Shown here: piece after piece, positions 1 through 9,969 of the stretch | Position numbering within the stretch: the stretch's first letter is position 1 | Layout: the number at the start of each line of letters is the position of its first letter | Source of the DNA: Acidovorax sp. 107 | GTDB taxonomy: Bacteria; Pseudomonadota; Gammaproteobacteria; Burkholderiales; Burkholderiaceae_C | Assembly: GCF_003058055.1 (NCBI RefSeq) | Contig: NZ_QBTZ01000001.1 | Location: 2,048,501 to 2,112,500 of the forward strand | Reading direction: 5' to 3' | DNA: 64,000 bases | Translations under genes and position numbers: made by a program | Notes under the pieces: model-generated | The model's database searches: none | Told to the model about the DNA's origin: nothing | The model's input: only the letters and a program-made list of their open reading frames with translations

Positions 1-681
1 TGCGAGCTGGCCGCCGAGCGCGGCAAGCGCGTGGACATGCACTGCGACGAATCCGACGACCCGCACTCGCGCCACGTCGAAACCCTGGCGTACGAAACCC
101 AGCGCTTGGGCCTGCACGGCCGCGTGACGGGCTCGCACCTCACCTCCATGCACAGCATGGACAACTACTACGTGAGCAAGCTGATGGCGCTGATGGCCGA
201 GGCCGACCTGGGCGTGGTGGCCAACCCGCTCATCAACATCACGCTGCAGGGCCGCCACGACACCTACCCCAAGCGCCGGGGCATGACCCGCGTGCCCGAA
301 CTGATGGCCGCTGGCCTGACGGTGGCGTTTGGCCACGACTGCGTGCTGGACCCGTGGTACAGCGGCGGCAGCGCCGACATGCTGGAGGCTGCGCACATGG
401 GCCTGCATGTAGGCCAGATGACCAGCCAGGCGGCGATGCGGCAGTGTTTTGATGCGGTGACGGTGAACCCCGCGCGGCTGCTGGGGCTGGAGGGCTACGG
501 CATTGCCCCCGGCTGCCATGCCGATCTGGTGCTGATGCATGCGAGCAACCCAGTGGACGCGATCCGCTTGCGCGCGGCGCGGCTGGGGGTGTGGCGACGT
601 GGCGAGCGGGTGGCCAGCCAGCCCAAGCCTGTGGCCGAACTGCACCTACCGGGACGGCCGGGGAGCGTGAGTTTTTTGTAG
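1..681 (+). CDS. codA: Cytosine deaminase, C-terminal part (5' end outside window)
   Basis: The frame is open from base 1, so the N-terminal half of the gene lies upstream; 226 codons are visible. The product is a metal-dependent amidohydrolase that hydrolyses cytosine to uracil and ammonia in the cytoplasm (pyrimidine salvage). Visible hallmarks are HCDESDD (window codons 14-20), which matches the HCDE metal/substrate motif of E. coli CodA, and FGHDCVLDPWY, which matches its GHD(D/C)xxDPWY motif carrying the metal-binding aspartate. The C-terminal strand returns to the small beta domain typical of amidohydrolases (GCHADLVLM). No partner gene such as the permease codB is visible downstream; any would be upstream. 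A related isocytosine or creatinine deaminase cannot be fully excluded. Confidence 0.88.
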   Translation, partial: CELAAERGKRVDMHCDESDDPHSRHVETLAYETQRLGLHGRVTGSHLTSMHSMDNYYVSKLMALMAEADLGVVANPLINITLQGRHDTYPKRRGMTRVPELMAAGLTVAFGHDCVLDPWYSGGSADMLEAAHMGLHVGQMTSQAAMRQCFDAVTVNPARLLGLEGYGIAPGCHADLVLMHASNPVDAIRLRAARLGVWRRGERVASQPKPVAELHLPGRPGSVSFL

Positions 682-817
682 TGGGCTGCAGCTCCACAAC
701 AAGGTTGGCGAAGGCGCAATAAGCGTTTGGTCCCCGCACTTGACAGCTCCCACCTAATCAGACTGCTACGGTAAACTGACCCGCCAACCCGCTGTAAACC
801 GATATCAAGAGGCTCCG

Positions 818-1438
818 ATGCAAACAAAGCAACATTGGGAACAGGTCTACACGACGAAGTCCGAGGACGGCGTCAGTTGGTTTCAGGAGCACGCGCGCCA
901 ATCGATCGAGCTTATTTCGCGCACTGGTGTGCCCAAGGAGGCAAGCATCATCGACGTCGGCGGCGGCGCCTCGACCTTGGTCGACGATCTGCTCGCCAAC
1001 GGCTATCGGCACGTCAGTGTCCTGGACCTGTCAGAGGCCGCGCTAGCGGCTTCGCGGGCTAGGCTAGGCGAGCGAGCAGCCGGCGTGAGTTGGCTGGTTG
1101 GCGACATTACGAAGGTCGAGCTTCCACGCCATGCTTACGATGTCTGGCACGACCGGGCCGTCTTCCACTTCCTTACGGCGCGCGATGAGCGTGAAGCCTA
1201 CGTCAACGCCGTCCTTCGGGCGGTCAAGCCGGGCGGCCATGTGATCGTGGCGACTTTCGCCGAAGACGGTCCAGAGAAGTGCAGCGGGTTACCCGTCATG
1301 CGCTATAGCGCAGACGGTCTGCATAGAGAATTCGGGGCGCCGTTCACCCTGCTGCAGCAGGAGCGGGAGGAGCATCACACGCCGTTCGGCACCGTTCAGA
1401 AGTTCATCTATTGCCTGTGCCGTAAAGAGCCGAGCTGA
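818..1438 (+). CDS. Class I SAM-dependent methyltransferase
   Basis: A 206-aa cytoplasmic protein with the Rossmann methyltransferase core. The SAM-binding motif I is IIDVGGGAS (about residues 44-52), followed by an acidic motif II end (VLDLSE) and the post-core VKPGGHVIVATF strand. The substrate is unknown; the short length and simple topology resemble small-molecule or thiol/metalloid methyltransferases. The ATG is preceded by AGAGG at a suitable distance. The gene stands alone between codA and a convergent ABC exporter. By eye its codon choice is less G/C-biased at third positions than its neighbours (several CTA, AGG and TCG codons), which would fit acquisition by transfer but was not computed. 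Confidence 0.8.
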   Translation: MQTKQHWEQVYTTKSEDGVSWFQEHARQSIELISRTGVPKEASIIDVGGGASTLVDDLLANGYRHVSVLDLSEAALAASRARLGERAAGVSWLVGDITKVELPRHAYDVWHDRAVFHFLTARDEREAYVNAVLRAVKPGGHVIVATFAEDGPEKCSGLPVMRYSADGLHREFGAPFTLLQQEREEHHTPFGTVQKFIYCLCRKEPS

Positions 1439-1567
1439 CTGCCGGCGCAGCCCTGCGCGAGGCAAAAAACGGCCCGTAGGTCAGGCTAGTCCGCAGGCGT
1501 AACCCGACATCTTGCGCATCGCCACGACCTGAGCCAACCCGAGCAGTGAATCCTGAAAAATATGGAT

Positions 1568-1619
1568 CAAATCGGGCTCCTGTGCTTATTCAGCGGGCGC
1601 TGGAAGCTATAAAAACATA
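1568..1619 (-). repeat. Interspersed ~50-bp repeat, copy E (intergenic)
   Basis: Read on the minus strand it carries TTTTATAGCTTCCAGCGC, then after a variable middle AGGAGCCCGATTTG. This matches the order of conserved blocks in the copies near 15.3, 19.7, 25.7 and 40.3 kb. It lies between the convergent methyltransferase and exporter genes and ends just outside the permease stop codon. Confidence 0.6.
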
Positions 1620-1628
1620 AGCGCCCGT

Positions 1629-2762
1629 TCACGCCATGCGCGCAATCGTCTTGCGAAACCGCGCCAGCGCCAGGCTGAACAGCACCGCCCCAATGCCCAG
1701 CAGCCACACCAGCGACGGCCACACGACAGCCCAGCCCGCGCCCCGGTAGAGGATGGCCTGGGCCAGCTCGGTGAAGTGCGTGGTGGGCGCCAGCGCCATG
1801 CCGTACTGCACCCACAGAGGCATGCTCTCGCGCGGGGTGACGCCGCCCGACAGCATCTGCAGCGGCATCATCACCAGCACCATCAGCAAGCCAAACTGCG
1901 GCATGCTGCGCGCCACCGTGGCCATGAAGATGCCCATGGACGTGGTGGCAAACAGGTGCAGCGTGGCGCCTAGTAGAAACAGCGGCACCGAGCCCTCGAT
2001 GGGCACACCAATCGCCCAGCGGATCACCGCCGTGAGCGAAATCCACGTAGCGACCAGCACCACCAGCGCCATGGCCCAGACCTTGGCCAGCATGATCTCG
2101 CCGGGGGTGACGGGCATCACCAGCAAATGCTCCACCGTGCCGTGCTCGCGCTCGCGGATCAGCGCGGCGCCCGTGAGGATGATGGAGAGCATGGTCACGA
2201 TGTTGATCAGCTCCATGAGCGACCCGAACCACGCGGGGTTGAGCGCCGGGTTGAAGCGCGAGCGCACGGTGAGCTCAATGGGCTGCGCGGCCACGGTACG
2301 GTCGCGCTGCACAAACTCGGCCGCCTCCAGCTGCACGATCTGCTGCACCGCCCCGTTGGCCGCAAACGCCTGTCCCATGCGGGTGGCGTCGATGTTGAGC
2401 TGCACCTGTGGTACCCGGCCTGCCAGCACATCGCGCTGGAAATGCGCAGGGATGTGCAGCACCAGCGTGAAGCGGCCTGCATCCAGGCCCGGGTCCACCT
2501 CGCGCATGCTGATCATGGCGGGGCGTGTGAACTGGGGTGCGTAGAACGCGGTGGCGATGCGCTGGGACAAGGCCGAGTCGTCCTCATCCACGATGGCGAT
2601 CGGCACGTGGTACAGCGTCTCGGGCTGTGCCATGCCCGCCGAGTACACGGCTAGCGTGGTGGTGTAGACGATGAGGAACAGCATGGCCGGGTCGCGCCAC
2701 AGGCTCCACAGCTCCTTGATGCCTAACCTGAAAATGTTCGACCAACGGCCTCGCAGCGCCAT
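1629..2762 (-). CDS. yhhJ: ABC-2 type permease, YhhJ/YbhR-like
   Basis: A 377-aa integral inner-membrane protein of the ABC-2 family. It has an N-terminal transmembrane helix (about 25-45), a large periplasmic domain (about 50-180), and five or more hydrophobic helices in the C-terminal half. The cytoplasmic-interface signature LIREREHGTVEHLLVMP is the usual ABC-2 coupling motif. The start chosen is the ATG at 2762, one base past the stop of the preceding gene; longer upstream readings overlap that gene. It is the last gene of a three-gene operon (adaptor, fused ATPase/permease, this permease), the same order as E. coli yhiI-rbbA-yhhJ. The substrate is unknown; related exporters handle cationic drugs or lipophilic compounds. 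Confidence 0.82.
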   Translation of the reverse strand: MALRGRWSNIFRLGIKELWSLWRDPAMLFLIVYTTTLAVYSAGMAQPETLYHVPIAIVDEDDSALSQRIATAFYAPQFTRPAMISMREVDPGLDAGRFTLVLHIPAHFQRDVLAGRVPQVQLNIDATRMGQAFAANGAVQQIVQLEAAEFVQRDRTVAAQPIELTVRSRFNPALNPAWFGSLMELINIVTMLSIILTGAALIREREHGTVEHLLVMPVTPGEIMLAKVWAMALVVLVATWISLTAVIRWAIGVPIEGSVPLFLLGATLHLFATTSMGIFMATVARSMPQFGLLMVLVMMPLQMLSGGVTPRESMPLWVQYGMALAPTTHFTELAQAILYRGAGWAVVWPSLVWLLGIGAVLFSLALARFRKTIARMA

Positions 2763-2763
2763 G

Positions 2764-5535
2764 TCAGGTCTCCTGCTTGCGTAGCAGCAAGATCGCAGCG
2801 CCAACGATGACCGGCACCGCCACCAGCATGGGCCAGAACTCGGCCTGCAGGTCTTGCAAGGCGAGCGCCTTGTTGAACACGCCCCGGCTGATGGTGAACA
2901 TGTGGCTGGCCGGGTAGACCTCGCCCACCCAGCGCGCAAAGCCGGTCATGGACGACACCGGGTTGATGAGCCCCGCAAACTGCACCGCCGGGATGAGCGT
3001 GCCCACCATGGCAAAGAACATGGCCGCAATCTGGCTGCGTGTGACGGTGGAGGCCAGCAGCCCCATGCCCGTGGAGCACAGGCTGAACAGCACGGCGCCC
3101 AGCGTCAGCGTGGCAAAGCTGCCGGTGATGGGCACTCCAAACACCGTCACGGCCGCCAGGCACATGAGACCAAAGTTGAACAGCGCCAGCAGCACATAAG
3201 GCAGCTGCTTGCCCAGCATGAATTCGGTGCGCGTGGTGGGCGTCACATACAGGTTGATGATGGAGCCCAACTCTTTCTCGCGCACCACCGCCAGGGCCGT
3301 GAGCATGGCGGGCAGCATCAGCAACAGCAGCGGGATCACGGCAGGCACCATGGACGGCAGGCTGCGCACGTCGGGGTTGTAGCGGTAGCGCGGCTCCACC
3401 TCCAGCAGGCCCCGGGGCACCGTGCCCGTGCGGCTGCGGCTTTGCTCCACCAGCCACTGCTGGTGCAGGCCCTGGGCGTAGCCGATGACGGTCTCGGCGC
3501 GCTGGGGCATGGCGCCGTCCACCCACGCGCCGATCTGCACCGGCTGGCCGCGTGCCACGTCGCGTGCAAAGCCAGGCGGGATCTCCAGCGCCAGCGATAT
3601 CTCCGCGGACCGCATGCGCGCGTCCAGCTCGGCGTAGGTGGTGATGGGCGGCTGCTCGGTGAAGTAGCGCGAGCCCGCCAAGTTCAGCGTGTAGGCGCGG
3701 CTCAGCGCGGTCTGGTCGCGGTCCAGCACGGCAAAGCGCAGGTTCTCTACGTCCATGCTGATGCCGTAGCCCATCACAAACATCAGGATCAGCGAGCCCA
3801 GCAGCGCCATGGCGCCGCGCACCGGGTCGCGGCGCAGCTCCAGCGATTCGCGCCACTGGGTGCTGTGGATGCGGGCCAGGCTCTGGCGCAGGCGGGTGGG
3901 CCAGGTGGGGGCGTCGGGAACACGTACGGGCGATCGCGCAGCGGGCTCCGAAGCCTGCGCAGGCACAGGGTCTGGGGCCGTGCCCGCAGCATCCTCCAGG
4001 TAGCCGATGAAGGCTTCTTCCAGCGTGGCAGCGCCGCGTTTGGCCACGATGTCCTGCGGCGCTGCGCTCTCCAGCACGCGCCCTGCGTGCATCAGCGAGA
4101 TGCGGTCGCAGCGCTCGGCCTCGTTCATGAAGTGGGTGGAGATGAAGATGGTGACCTTGTCGCGCCGCGCCAGCTCCACCATCAGGCGCCAGAAGTTGTC
4201 GCGCGCCATCGGGTCCACGCCCGAGGTGGGCTCGTCCAGAATCAGCAGCTCGGGCTGGTGCACCATGGCCACGGCCAGCGACAGGCGCTGGCGCATGCCC
4301 AGCGGCAGCTTCATGGGCATGGACCCGCGCACGGCCTGCAGGTCAAAGCGCTCCAGCATGGCCGTCACGCGCCCGGGCACCTCGGCCTCGGGCACGTGAA
4401 ACAGACGGGCATGCAGCACCAGGTTCTGCTCCACCGACAGCTCGCTGTACAGCGAAAACGCCTGCGACATGTAGCCCACGCGCCGCCTCGTGGCCATGTC
4501 CTTGGGGTCCACCGGCTGGCCGAACAGCCAGGCCTGCCCGTCGCTGGCGGGCAGCAGGCCGGTGAGCATCTTCATGGTGGTGGACTTGCCGCAGCCGTTG
4601 CTTCCCAGAAAGCCAAAGATCTCGCCCCGCTGGATGCGAAAGCTCACATGGTCCACCGCCACGAAGTCGCCAAAGCGCATGGTGAGGTCGCGCGCCTCGA
4701 TGGCAACGTTGGTGGCGTCGTCTGCCTGCGACCGGTCCAGCGGCGGGATCTGCACCGCCTGGTGGCCCCGGCGCTTGGCCTCGGGCAGCAGTGCCACAAA
4801 GGCCTGCTCCAGCGAATCGTGGCCGGCGCGGGCCATCAGCTCGGCGGGGGTGCCTGTGGCCAGAATGTGCCCCTCGTCCATGGCCACCAACCATTCAAAG
4901 CGCTGGGCTTCCTCCATGTAGGCCGTGGCCACGATCACGCTCATGCAGGGCCGCGCGGCGCGGATGCGGCCGATCAGATCCCAGAACTGCGCGCGTGCCA
5001 GTGGGTCCACGCCGGTGGTGGGCTCGTCCAGAATGAGCAGGTCGGGGTCGTGGATGAGCGCGCAGCAAAGGGCCAGCTTCTGCTTCATGCCGCCCGAGAG
5101 CTTGCCCGCGGGCCGCGCTAGGAACGGGTGCAGGCCGGTACTGCGCGTGAGTTCATCGATGCGGCGCCGCCGCTCGGCCGCGCCGTGGCCGAACAGGCGG
5201 CCAAAGAACTGCAGGTTCTCTTCCACCGACAGCGTGGGGTACAGGTTCTTGCCCAGGCCCTGCGGCATGTAGGCGATGCGCGGGCACACGCGGCTGCGGT
5301 GGCGGCTTTTGGCCATGTCGCCGCCCAGCACCTCCACCGTGCCCTGCTGCACCGCGCGGGCGCCCGCCACCAGCGCCAGCAGGCTGGACTTGCCCACGCC
5401 GTCCGGCCCGATCAGGCCCACCATGCGGCCGGCAGCCACCTCCAGGTCGATGCCATCGAGCGCCACCGTGCGCCCGTAGCGCTGGCCTACGCCACGCAGG
5501 CGGGCCACGGGTGACACGCTGCCGGGGAGGCTCAC
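2764..5535 (-). CDS. rbbA: Fused ABC exporter: two ATPase domains plus ABC-2 permease, RbbA-like
   Basis: A 923-aa protein with two nucleotide-binding domains followed by a permease domain. NBD1 has Walker A GPDGVGKS (about residue 43), signature LSGGMKQK and Walker [17 protein letters not shown]2 (about 285-520) has Walker [10 protein letters not shown], Walker [14 protein letters not shown] and a non-canonical signature LPLGMRQRL. The C-terminal ~370 residues are an ABC-2 membrane domain with a large periplasmic loop and the [17 protein letters not shown] coupling motif. The start chosen is the GTG at 5535, which overlaps the TGA of the adaptor gene (GTGA); an upstream ATG would overlap that gene by 60 bp. 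This architecture is that of RbbA/YhiH, named for ribosome association in E. coli, although a transport role is more likely from the neighbours. Confidence 0.85.
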   Translation of the reverse strand: MSLPGSVSPVARLRGVGQRYGRTVALDGIDLEVAAGRMVGLIGPDGVGKSSLLALVAGARAVQQGTVEVLGGDMAKSRHRSRVCPRIAYMPQGLGKNLYPTLSVEENLQFFGRLFGHGAAERRRRIDELTRSTGLHPFLARPAGKLSGGMKQKLALCCALIHDPDLLILDEPTTGVDPLARAQFWDLIGRIRAARPCMSVIVATAYMEEAQRFEWLVAMDEGHILATGTPAELMARAGHDSLEQAFVALLPEAKRRGHQAVQIPPLDRSQADDATNVAIEARDLTMRFGDFVAVDHVSFRIQRGEIFGFLGSNGCGKSTTMKMLTGLLPASDGQAWLFGQPVDPKDMATRRRVGYMSQAFSLYSELSVEQNLVLHARLFHVPEAEVPGRVTAMLERFDLQAVRGSMPMKLPLGMRQRLSLAVAMVHQPELLILDEPTSGVDPMARDNFWRLMVELARRDKVTIFISTHFMNEAERCDRISLMHAGRVLESAAPQDIVAKRGAATLEEAFIGYLEDAAGTAPDPVPAQASEPAARSPVRVPDAPTWPTRLRQSLARIHSTQWRESLELRRDPVRGAMALLGSLILMFVMGYGISMDVENLRFAVLDRDQTALSRAYTLNLAGSRYFTEQPPITTYAELDARMRSAEISLALEIPPGFARDVARGQPVQIGAWVDGAMPQRAETVIGYAQGLHQQWLVEQSRSRTGTVPRGLLEVEPRYRYNPDVRSLPSMVPAVIPLLLLMLPAMLTALAVVREKELGSIINLYVTPTTRTEFMLGKQLPYVLLALFNFGLMCLAAVTVFGVPITGSFATLTLGAVLFSLCSTGMGLLASTVTRSQIAAMFFAMVGTLIPAVQFAGLINPVSSMTGFARWVGEVYPASHMFTISRGVFNKALALQDLQAEFWPMLVAVPVIVGAAILLLRKQET

Positions 5536-6602
5536 TGGTCGGCCTTGACGGCGAGGTTGGCGGGCCATTCCACCGCAGGGTCCACCCGCAGCCACGCCAC
5601 GCCGGGCAGACCGGTCTTGACCTGCTCCTGGTGGCGCAGCAGCAATGCCTTGTCGATCTGGGCCCGCACGCGGAACATGAGCTTCTGGCGCTCACTGGCG
5701 GTCTCCACCGTCTTGGGCGTGAACTGCGCGGTGCTGGCCACAAACGACACGGTGGCCGGGATCACAAAGCCCGGCGCGGCATCGAGCACGATGCGCACAT
5801 CGCTGCCCAGCGCCACGCGGCCCGCCACGGTTTCGGGCAGAAAGAAGGTCATGTACACATCGGTCAGGTCCACCAGCTGCAGCACGCGCGCGCCTGCGCC
5901 CACCACCTCGCCGGGCTGCACCACGCGGAACTGCACCCGCCCGTCGCGCGGGGCCTTGAGCTCGCTGTCGGCCAGCTCCACATCGATGCGGGCCAGCGTG
6001 GCCTCCAGCGCGCGCACGTTGGCTTCGGCGCTGGTCACCTGCGTGCGCGATGCGCCAATACCAGCCTGCGCGGCCTTGGCCTGGGCCTGGGCAGCCGTCA
6101 CAGCGGCCTGCTGGCTGCGCACCTTGGCGCGGTCGTCGTCAAGCAACTGGCTGGAGAAAAAACCTTCGCGCGCCAGCTGCTCAGAGCGTGGCAGGCGGCG
6201 GCGGGCAGTGTCGAGGTCGCTCTCGCGCTGGGCCACGACCGCCAATGCAGCCTGGTAGTCGCTTTCGCGCTGGGCCACCTGTACCTGCGCGCTGCTGATG
6301 GCCAGCTGCGCCTGCTGCAGCCGGGCCACGGCCTCTTCGCGCTGGGCTTGCAGGCCGTCGATCTGCATGCGGGCAACGGGCTGCCCGGCCTTCACGAAAT
6401 CGCCCTCGGCCACCAGGATGTCCTGCACCCGGCCCGCGAGCTTGGTGGCCACGGCGATCTCGGTGGCCTCGATGCGGCCGTTGCCGCTCACAAAGCCCGG
6501 GCCCGGCCCCCTGGACTGCCAGGGCGCCCACCGCACGACCAGCGCGGTGCCCAGCAACAACAGCGCTGCGACGGCCGCATAAATTTTCCACTTGCTGCCC
6601 AT
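5532..6602 (-). CDS. yhiI: HlyD-family periplasmic adaptor, YhiI-like
   Basis: A 356-aa membrane-fusion protein with an N-terminal membrane anchor (about residues 7-25). A split lipoyl domain surrounds a long alanine/glutamine-rich coiled coil (about 70-210). A beta-barrel domain follows, with [20 protein letters not shown] near the second lipoyl half. It would link the inner-membrane ABC exporter encoded downstream to an outer-membrane channel, which is not present here. It is the first gene of the operon and overlaps the ATPase gene by four bases, implying translational coupling. No adjacent regulator was found, and the 227-bp upstream gap to the DUF1569 gene shows no clear operator. Confidence 0.85.
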   Translation of the reverse strand: MGSKWKIYAAVAALLLLGTALVVRWAPWQSRGPGPGFVSGNGRIEATEIAVATKLAGRVQDILVAEGDFVKAGQPVARMQIDGLQAQREEAVARLQQAQLAISSAQVQVAQRESDYQAALAVVAQRESDLDTARRRLPRSEQLAREGFFSSQLLDDDRAKVRSQQAAVTAAQAQAKAAQAGIGASRTQVTSAEANVRALEATLARIDVELADSELKAPRDGRVQFRVVQPGEVVGAGARVLQLVDLTDVYMTFFLPETVAGRVALGSDVRIVLDAAPGFVIPATVSFVASTAQFTPKTVETASERQKLMFRVRAQIDKALLLRHQEQVKTGLPGVAWLRVDPAVEWPANLAVKADQ

Positions 6603-6829
6603 GGCTCTGATCCTCTTTGGTGCGGAGGCAGGAGCGCATTCGCCGTCACGTCAGCGAAGGCGCCTCACCTCAAAAAGCATCGTAAGCGCAGGGCCTGCAT
6701 TGGCTGCGTGCGGTCAGCCACCTCACTTGACTTGCATCAATTTGGCTGCAATTGCGTGGAGCCTCCGCCTGATACGCAAGGCTCTCCCTGCGGATTCAGA
6801 GGGGCAAGTGTCAGCTGTCAGAGCCTGAT

Positions 6830-7495
6830 CTAGCCGCGTCCATCAAAGGCCGACAGATGGTTGGCCAGGTGCATGGCATGCGCTTGCTCGTACTGCGGCC
6901 GGGTCAAGGCGCCGTAGGCAAAGTGGGGCTGCAGTGCGTCGGTGTGGATGGCAAAGCCCTGCACCGCCTGGCGCAGGCGTGCCATGGCAACCGATGCATC
7001 CGTGGTCGGCGCATCGAGCGCGGGGGCGCCCGGAATGGGCTCGGCCAGGTTGTGGCTCATGCGGCCACGCAGCGCAAACACCTGGAAAGCCGCAGTCCCC
7101 AGCGTGTTCTGGAACAGCGCTGACTTGGGCGACGGAAAACCCTGCAGCGAATACTCGATGCTCTGTGCGCAATGCACCAGCGTCTGCGCCCAGGTCCAGG
7201 CCGTGGCAGGCTCCAGCGCGTGGACGGCAGCCGCGTTCAGCCGCTCTGCCTCGCGCATCGCATCGTGCAGGGTGGCGAACACCAGTTGTCTGTCGTTGCC
7301 CGGTCGGTGCAGAAAATAGCCGGCTGCGCCAGCCGCAGCCAGGGCCGCCCCGGCACCAGCGGCCAGAAACGCCCGGCGACCAGACGCTGCGGGCGGCCCA
7401 GCGGGCGCAAGGCGGGCATCTGTGGGGCCGGTGACTGCGGGGGTTGCCGCGGACGGTGAGGCACCAGGTGCGCCAGAAGGTGGGGGGACTGCCAT
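6830..7495 (-). CDS. DUF1569 (DinB-superfamily-like) protein with Tat-like leader
   Basis: A 221-aa protein. The N-terminal ~40 residues are Pro/Ala-rich and precede SGRRAFLAAGAGAALAAAG, a twin-Arg-like hydrophobic segment ending near residue 60, so it is probably exported or membrane-anchored. The remaining part matches my recollection of DUF1569: SIEYSLQGFPSPKSALF, RGRMSHNLAEPIPGAPAL and the histidine-containing HAMHLANHLS at the end. DinB-like proteins are four-helix bundles whose histidines bind metal, so an enzymatic role is possible but unknown. It appears monocistronic, with about 130 bp to the next gene on the same strand. Confidence 0.7.
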   Translation of the reverse strand: MAVPPPSGAPGASPSAATPAVTGPTDARLAPAGPPAASGRRAFLAAGAGAALAAAGAAGYFLHRPGNDRQLVFATLHDAMREAERLNAAAVHALEPATAWTWAQTLVHCAQSIEYSLQGFPSPKSALFQNTLGTAAFQVFALRGRMSHNLAEPIPGAPALDAPTTDASVAMARLRQAVQGFAIHTDALQPHFAYGALTRPQYEQAHAMHLANHLSAFDGRG

Positions 7496-7631
7496 GGAGT
7501 TGCTTGCTCGCTTTGCCGTAGGGCGGTGAATGCGGCAATTGTGCCGCGCAGATACCGCTTTGTGGCCCCTGGCGGCCAGCCGCAGGGTCGGGCAGCCGAC
7601 ACAGCCCGCGATGTGAAGCGCAGCGGCAGCC

Positions 7632-8855
7632 CTACGCCACCAGGGTCGTTGTCGTGACAGGCGCAGCGGGGGCGGCAGGGGTGACGGGGGTGGTCGGGAC
7701 GGCAGTCATTTCCACGCGGTTGCGGCCGCGCTCCTTGGCCCGGTACATGGTTTCGTCCGCGCGCTGCAAGGCCGTGTCCGCCGCCTCACTGCCCGAGCAC
7801 AAAGTGACGCCAATGCTCACGGTGAGTGCGATGGTGCGCTGCTCGGTGACCACCGGGTGTGCCTCCACCAGGGCACGCAGGCGCTCGGCCACGGCAATGG
7901 CCCCACTGCCCACCGCATTGGGCAGGAAGATGGCGAACTCCTCGCCCCCCAGGCGGCCCATCACGTCCTCCTTGCGCAGACAGCGTTGGGCCAGCATCAC
8001 AAAATGCCGCAGTACATCGTCGCCTGCGCGGTGGCCCCAGCTGTCGTTGACCTTCTTGAAGTGGTCCAGGTCCATGACCAGCACCGGCAGCGTCGTCTGC
8101 GTGCGCTGGGCGTTGCTGATGGCCTTGTCCAGCAGGGTCAGAAAGGCGCGGCGGTTGAACACATTGGTCAGCGGGTCCACCTCGGCCAGGTGGCGCAGTT
8201 CGTTGGTGATGAACTCATTGGTGAGCATCAACGCACCAAACGCCACCAGCACCAGAGCGATGGTGGACTCCAGGACCACAAACTGCGACAGCGCAGCCAC
8301 CATGCCCGCTTCGGGTTGCGACAACTCCTGGGGCGTGGCCAGCTTGAACAGCATGGGCCGCACCAGCAAGAACACGCCATGCACGCCCACCGTGCCTGCA
8401 AACAGGTACCGTGCTGGCACCTTGCGAAAGCCGCCCCGTGCCATGGTGCGCGCGGCGAACAGGAAGCACACGCCAGGCACCAGGCCCGACAACACAAAAC
8501 GCACTTCCAGATTGGGCTGCACCACGGTGAAATATGCCACCGTCGTCAGCAGCAACACCAGGGCACCCGCAGCCACCCCGTGGTGCAGGGGGGCCCGCCC
8601 CGTGTATTCACGCGCGCCCAGCAGGCACAGGTAGGCCGTCATTGCGATGGAGCCCTGCGCCAACAACACGGAAGGCAACTGCGGCATGTGGTTCCGCAGC
8701 ATCAGGTTCATGCAGAACACCGTGGTGCAGAACAATGCCAGCGTCCACAACCGCAGCCCCGGGATGTTCCTGTTGAAGAACCACACGGCAGACAACACGG
8801 TGGTAACCAGCGCTGCAAGAATGGCCGCTACGATGACGAGGGTGGGGCTGTGCAC
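7632..8855 (-). CDS. Membrane diguanylate cyclase (GGDEF domain)
   Basis: A protein of about 407 aa. The N-terminal half holds six or seven hydrophobic helices (about residues 5-220), a membrane sensor without a recognisable named domain. The C-terminal GGDEF domain has DPLTNVFNRRAFL, LDHFKKVNDSWGHRAGDDVL and the active-site signature GRLGGEEFA, so it should make cyclic di-GMP from two GTP. The residues ahead of the signature do not show a clear RxxD I-site. The start is uncertain: the GTG at 8855 begins right before the first membrane helix and is preferred, whereas the frame stays open to 9110 with an implausible Arg/Pro/Cys-rich extension that would overlap the divergent gene. Confidence 0.85.
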   Translation of the reverse strand: MHSPTLVIVAAILAALVTTVLSAVWFFNRNIPGLRLWTLALFCTTVFCMNLMLRNHMPQLPSVLLAQGSIAMTAYLCLLGAREYTGRAPLHHGVAAGALVLLLTTVAYFTVVQPNLEVRFVLSGLVPGVCFLFAARTMARGGFRKVPARYLFAGTVGVHGVFLLVRPMLFKLATPQELSQPEAGMVAALSQFVVLESTIALVLVAFGALMLTNEFITNELRHLAEVDPLTNVFNRRAFLTLLDKAISNAQRTQTTLPVLVMDLDHFKKVNDSWGHRAGDDVLRHFVMLAQRCLRKEDVMGRLGGEEFAIFLPNAVGSGAIAVAERLRALVEAHPVVTEQRTIALTVSIGVTLCSGSEAADTALQRADETMYRAKERGRNRVEMTAVPTTPVTPAAPAAPVTTTTLVA

Positions 8856-9108
8856 TGTGGGGAAGAGGCGGGGCAGGTGTGGTGCCGACAAGGCGACTTT
8901 ATCGCGCCATGCATGGCCGCTATGCAAGCCGGGCGAAGGTTGGGTCGTTATCAGCGTGAACAATGGTAACCGAGAGACCCTGCGGCGCGGTGGAGATCGC
9001 GGCGCGCAGCAAGCCCGGTTTGTGATGTCGCAGTGGCTAGGCTGTAGTCCGCACAGCCAAGGCGCACCCCAAAAATAACCAGTACCAAGATCAGGAATCC
9101 AGTCCGTC

Positions 9109-9933
9109 ATGATGACTCAGACACGCCCTGCGCACGCCGCCACCAGAGCCTTGGCCGTCACCGTGTGCTGGACGGTCTTGCTGTTCAGCCCGCAAGCCCA
9201 TGCTGAGGCGGCGCTGGGCGAGCTGGTGTTCATGCTCCCCAAGCTGCTGCTCATGGGCGTGTACTACGAGGTGGCCCAACCCACTACGCTGGCCATCATC
9301 TGGTCGGTGACTGCCCTGGCCTGGATGCTGTATCTGCTCACGGGGCGGGACGTGGTGGATGAGTGGCTGTCCAGACTTCCCACTGAAGACGAAACGCGCC
9401 ACTGGATGTCGATCCACGCGTTCTGCACCCTGGTTGCCATCGGTTCGCTGGTAATCACCATGGTCGGGTACGTGCTCTGGGGGCCGCCTCCCAAGTCGTC
9501 GGTGCGCACACCCGCGCATACCGTGATGCCTACCAAAACCGAGCGGCCCCAGGCCCACAACACCCTGCCCTACCCCTACGGCAAGTCGCCCTCCAACCCC
9601 AAGGGCCAGTGGCCCACCTCTACCGAAAGTTTGCCTGGCCAACCCTGGGGGGCGTCGGGTGGCGTGGGCATGGTGCTGCTGAGAAACCCCACGCCCGAGG
9701 GCCTGTGGGCGCGCGTGTGCACCGCTGGCGCAGAGCCTTGCGATCTGCTGCGCCAGATCTATCTGGCGCCACAAAGTGGCTTGACACTGGAACGCGTGAC
9801 GCCTGGCACCTATACCTTGGAGTACACGGAAACCAGCGGCGCACAACGGTCCGGCCGGTCAGAGCCTTTCAGGGTCGGCACCAACCCCATCGACAACACG
9901 ACGTTGGTGCTGTCGGAATTTCGGCAGCCTTGA
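9109..9933 (+). CDS. Unknown membrane protein with C-terminal beta-like domain
   Basis: Not recognised. The 274-aa product has an apparent signal or anchor segment (about residues 12-32, ending in AHAEA), then two further hydrophobic helices (about 65-82 and 105-125). A Pro/Thr-rich linker (about 128-180) follows, and a C-terminal ~90-residue region of alternating hydrophobic residues (LLRNPTPEGLWARVCTAG, VTPGTYTLEYTET) looks like a small beta-sandwich. Two cysteines in VCTAGAEPC may form a disulfide. The first of two adjacent ATG codons is used. The gene is divergent from the diguanylate cyclase and is followed after 36 bp by the convergent unknown operon. Confidence 0.65.
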   Translation: MMTQTRPAHAATRALAVTVCWTVLLFSPQAHAEAALGELVFMLPKLLLMGVYYEVAQPTTLAIIWSVTALAWMLYLLTGRDVVDEWLSRLPTEDETRHWMSIHAFCTLVAIGSLVITMVGYVLWGPPPKSSVRTPAHTVMPTKTERPQAHNTLPYPYGKSPSNPKGQWPTSTESLPGQPWGASGGVGMVLLRNPTPEGLWARVCTAGAEPCDLLRQIYLAPQSGLTLERVTPGTYTLEYTETSGAQRSGRSEPFRVGTNPIDNTTLVLSEFRQP

Positions 9934-9969
9934 ACCAAAGCGCCTGGGCTGCGCCGGCAGGACGCCGCA

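Noticed and set aside
4260..4330. Non-canonical ABC signature LPLGM in the second ATPase domain of the RbbA-like protein as a sign of inactivation
   Set aside because: From memory the same variant occurs in E. coli RbbA, so it is probably normal for the family.
2854..5121. A 755-codon plus-strand frame opposite the RbbA-like gene
   Set aside because: His/Gln/Gly-rich composition typical of a shadow frame in high-G+C DNA, with no domain; the minus-strand frame has clear ABC motifs.
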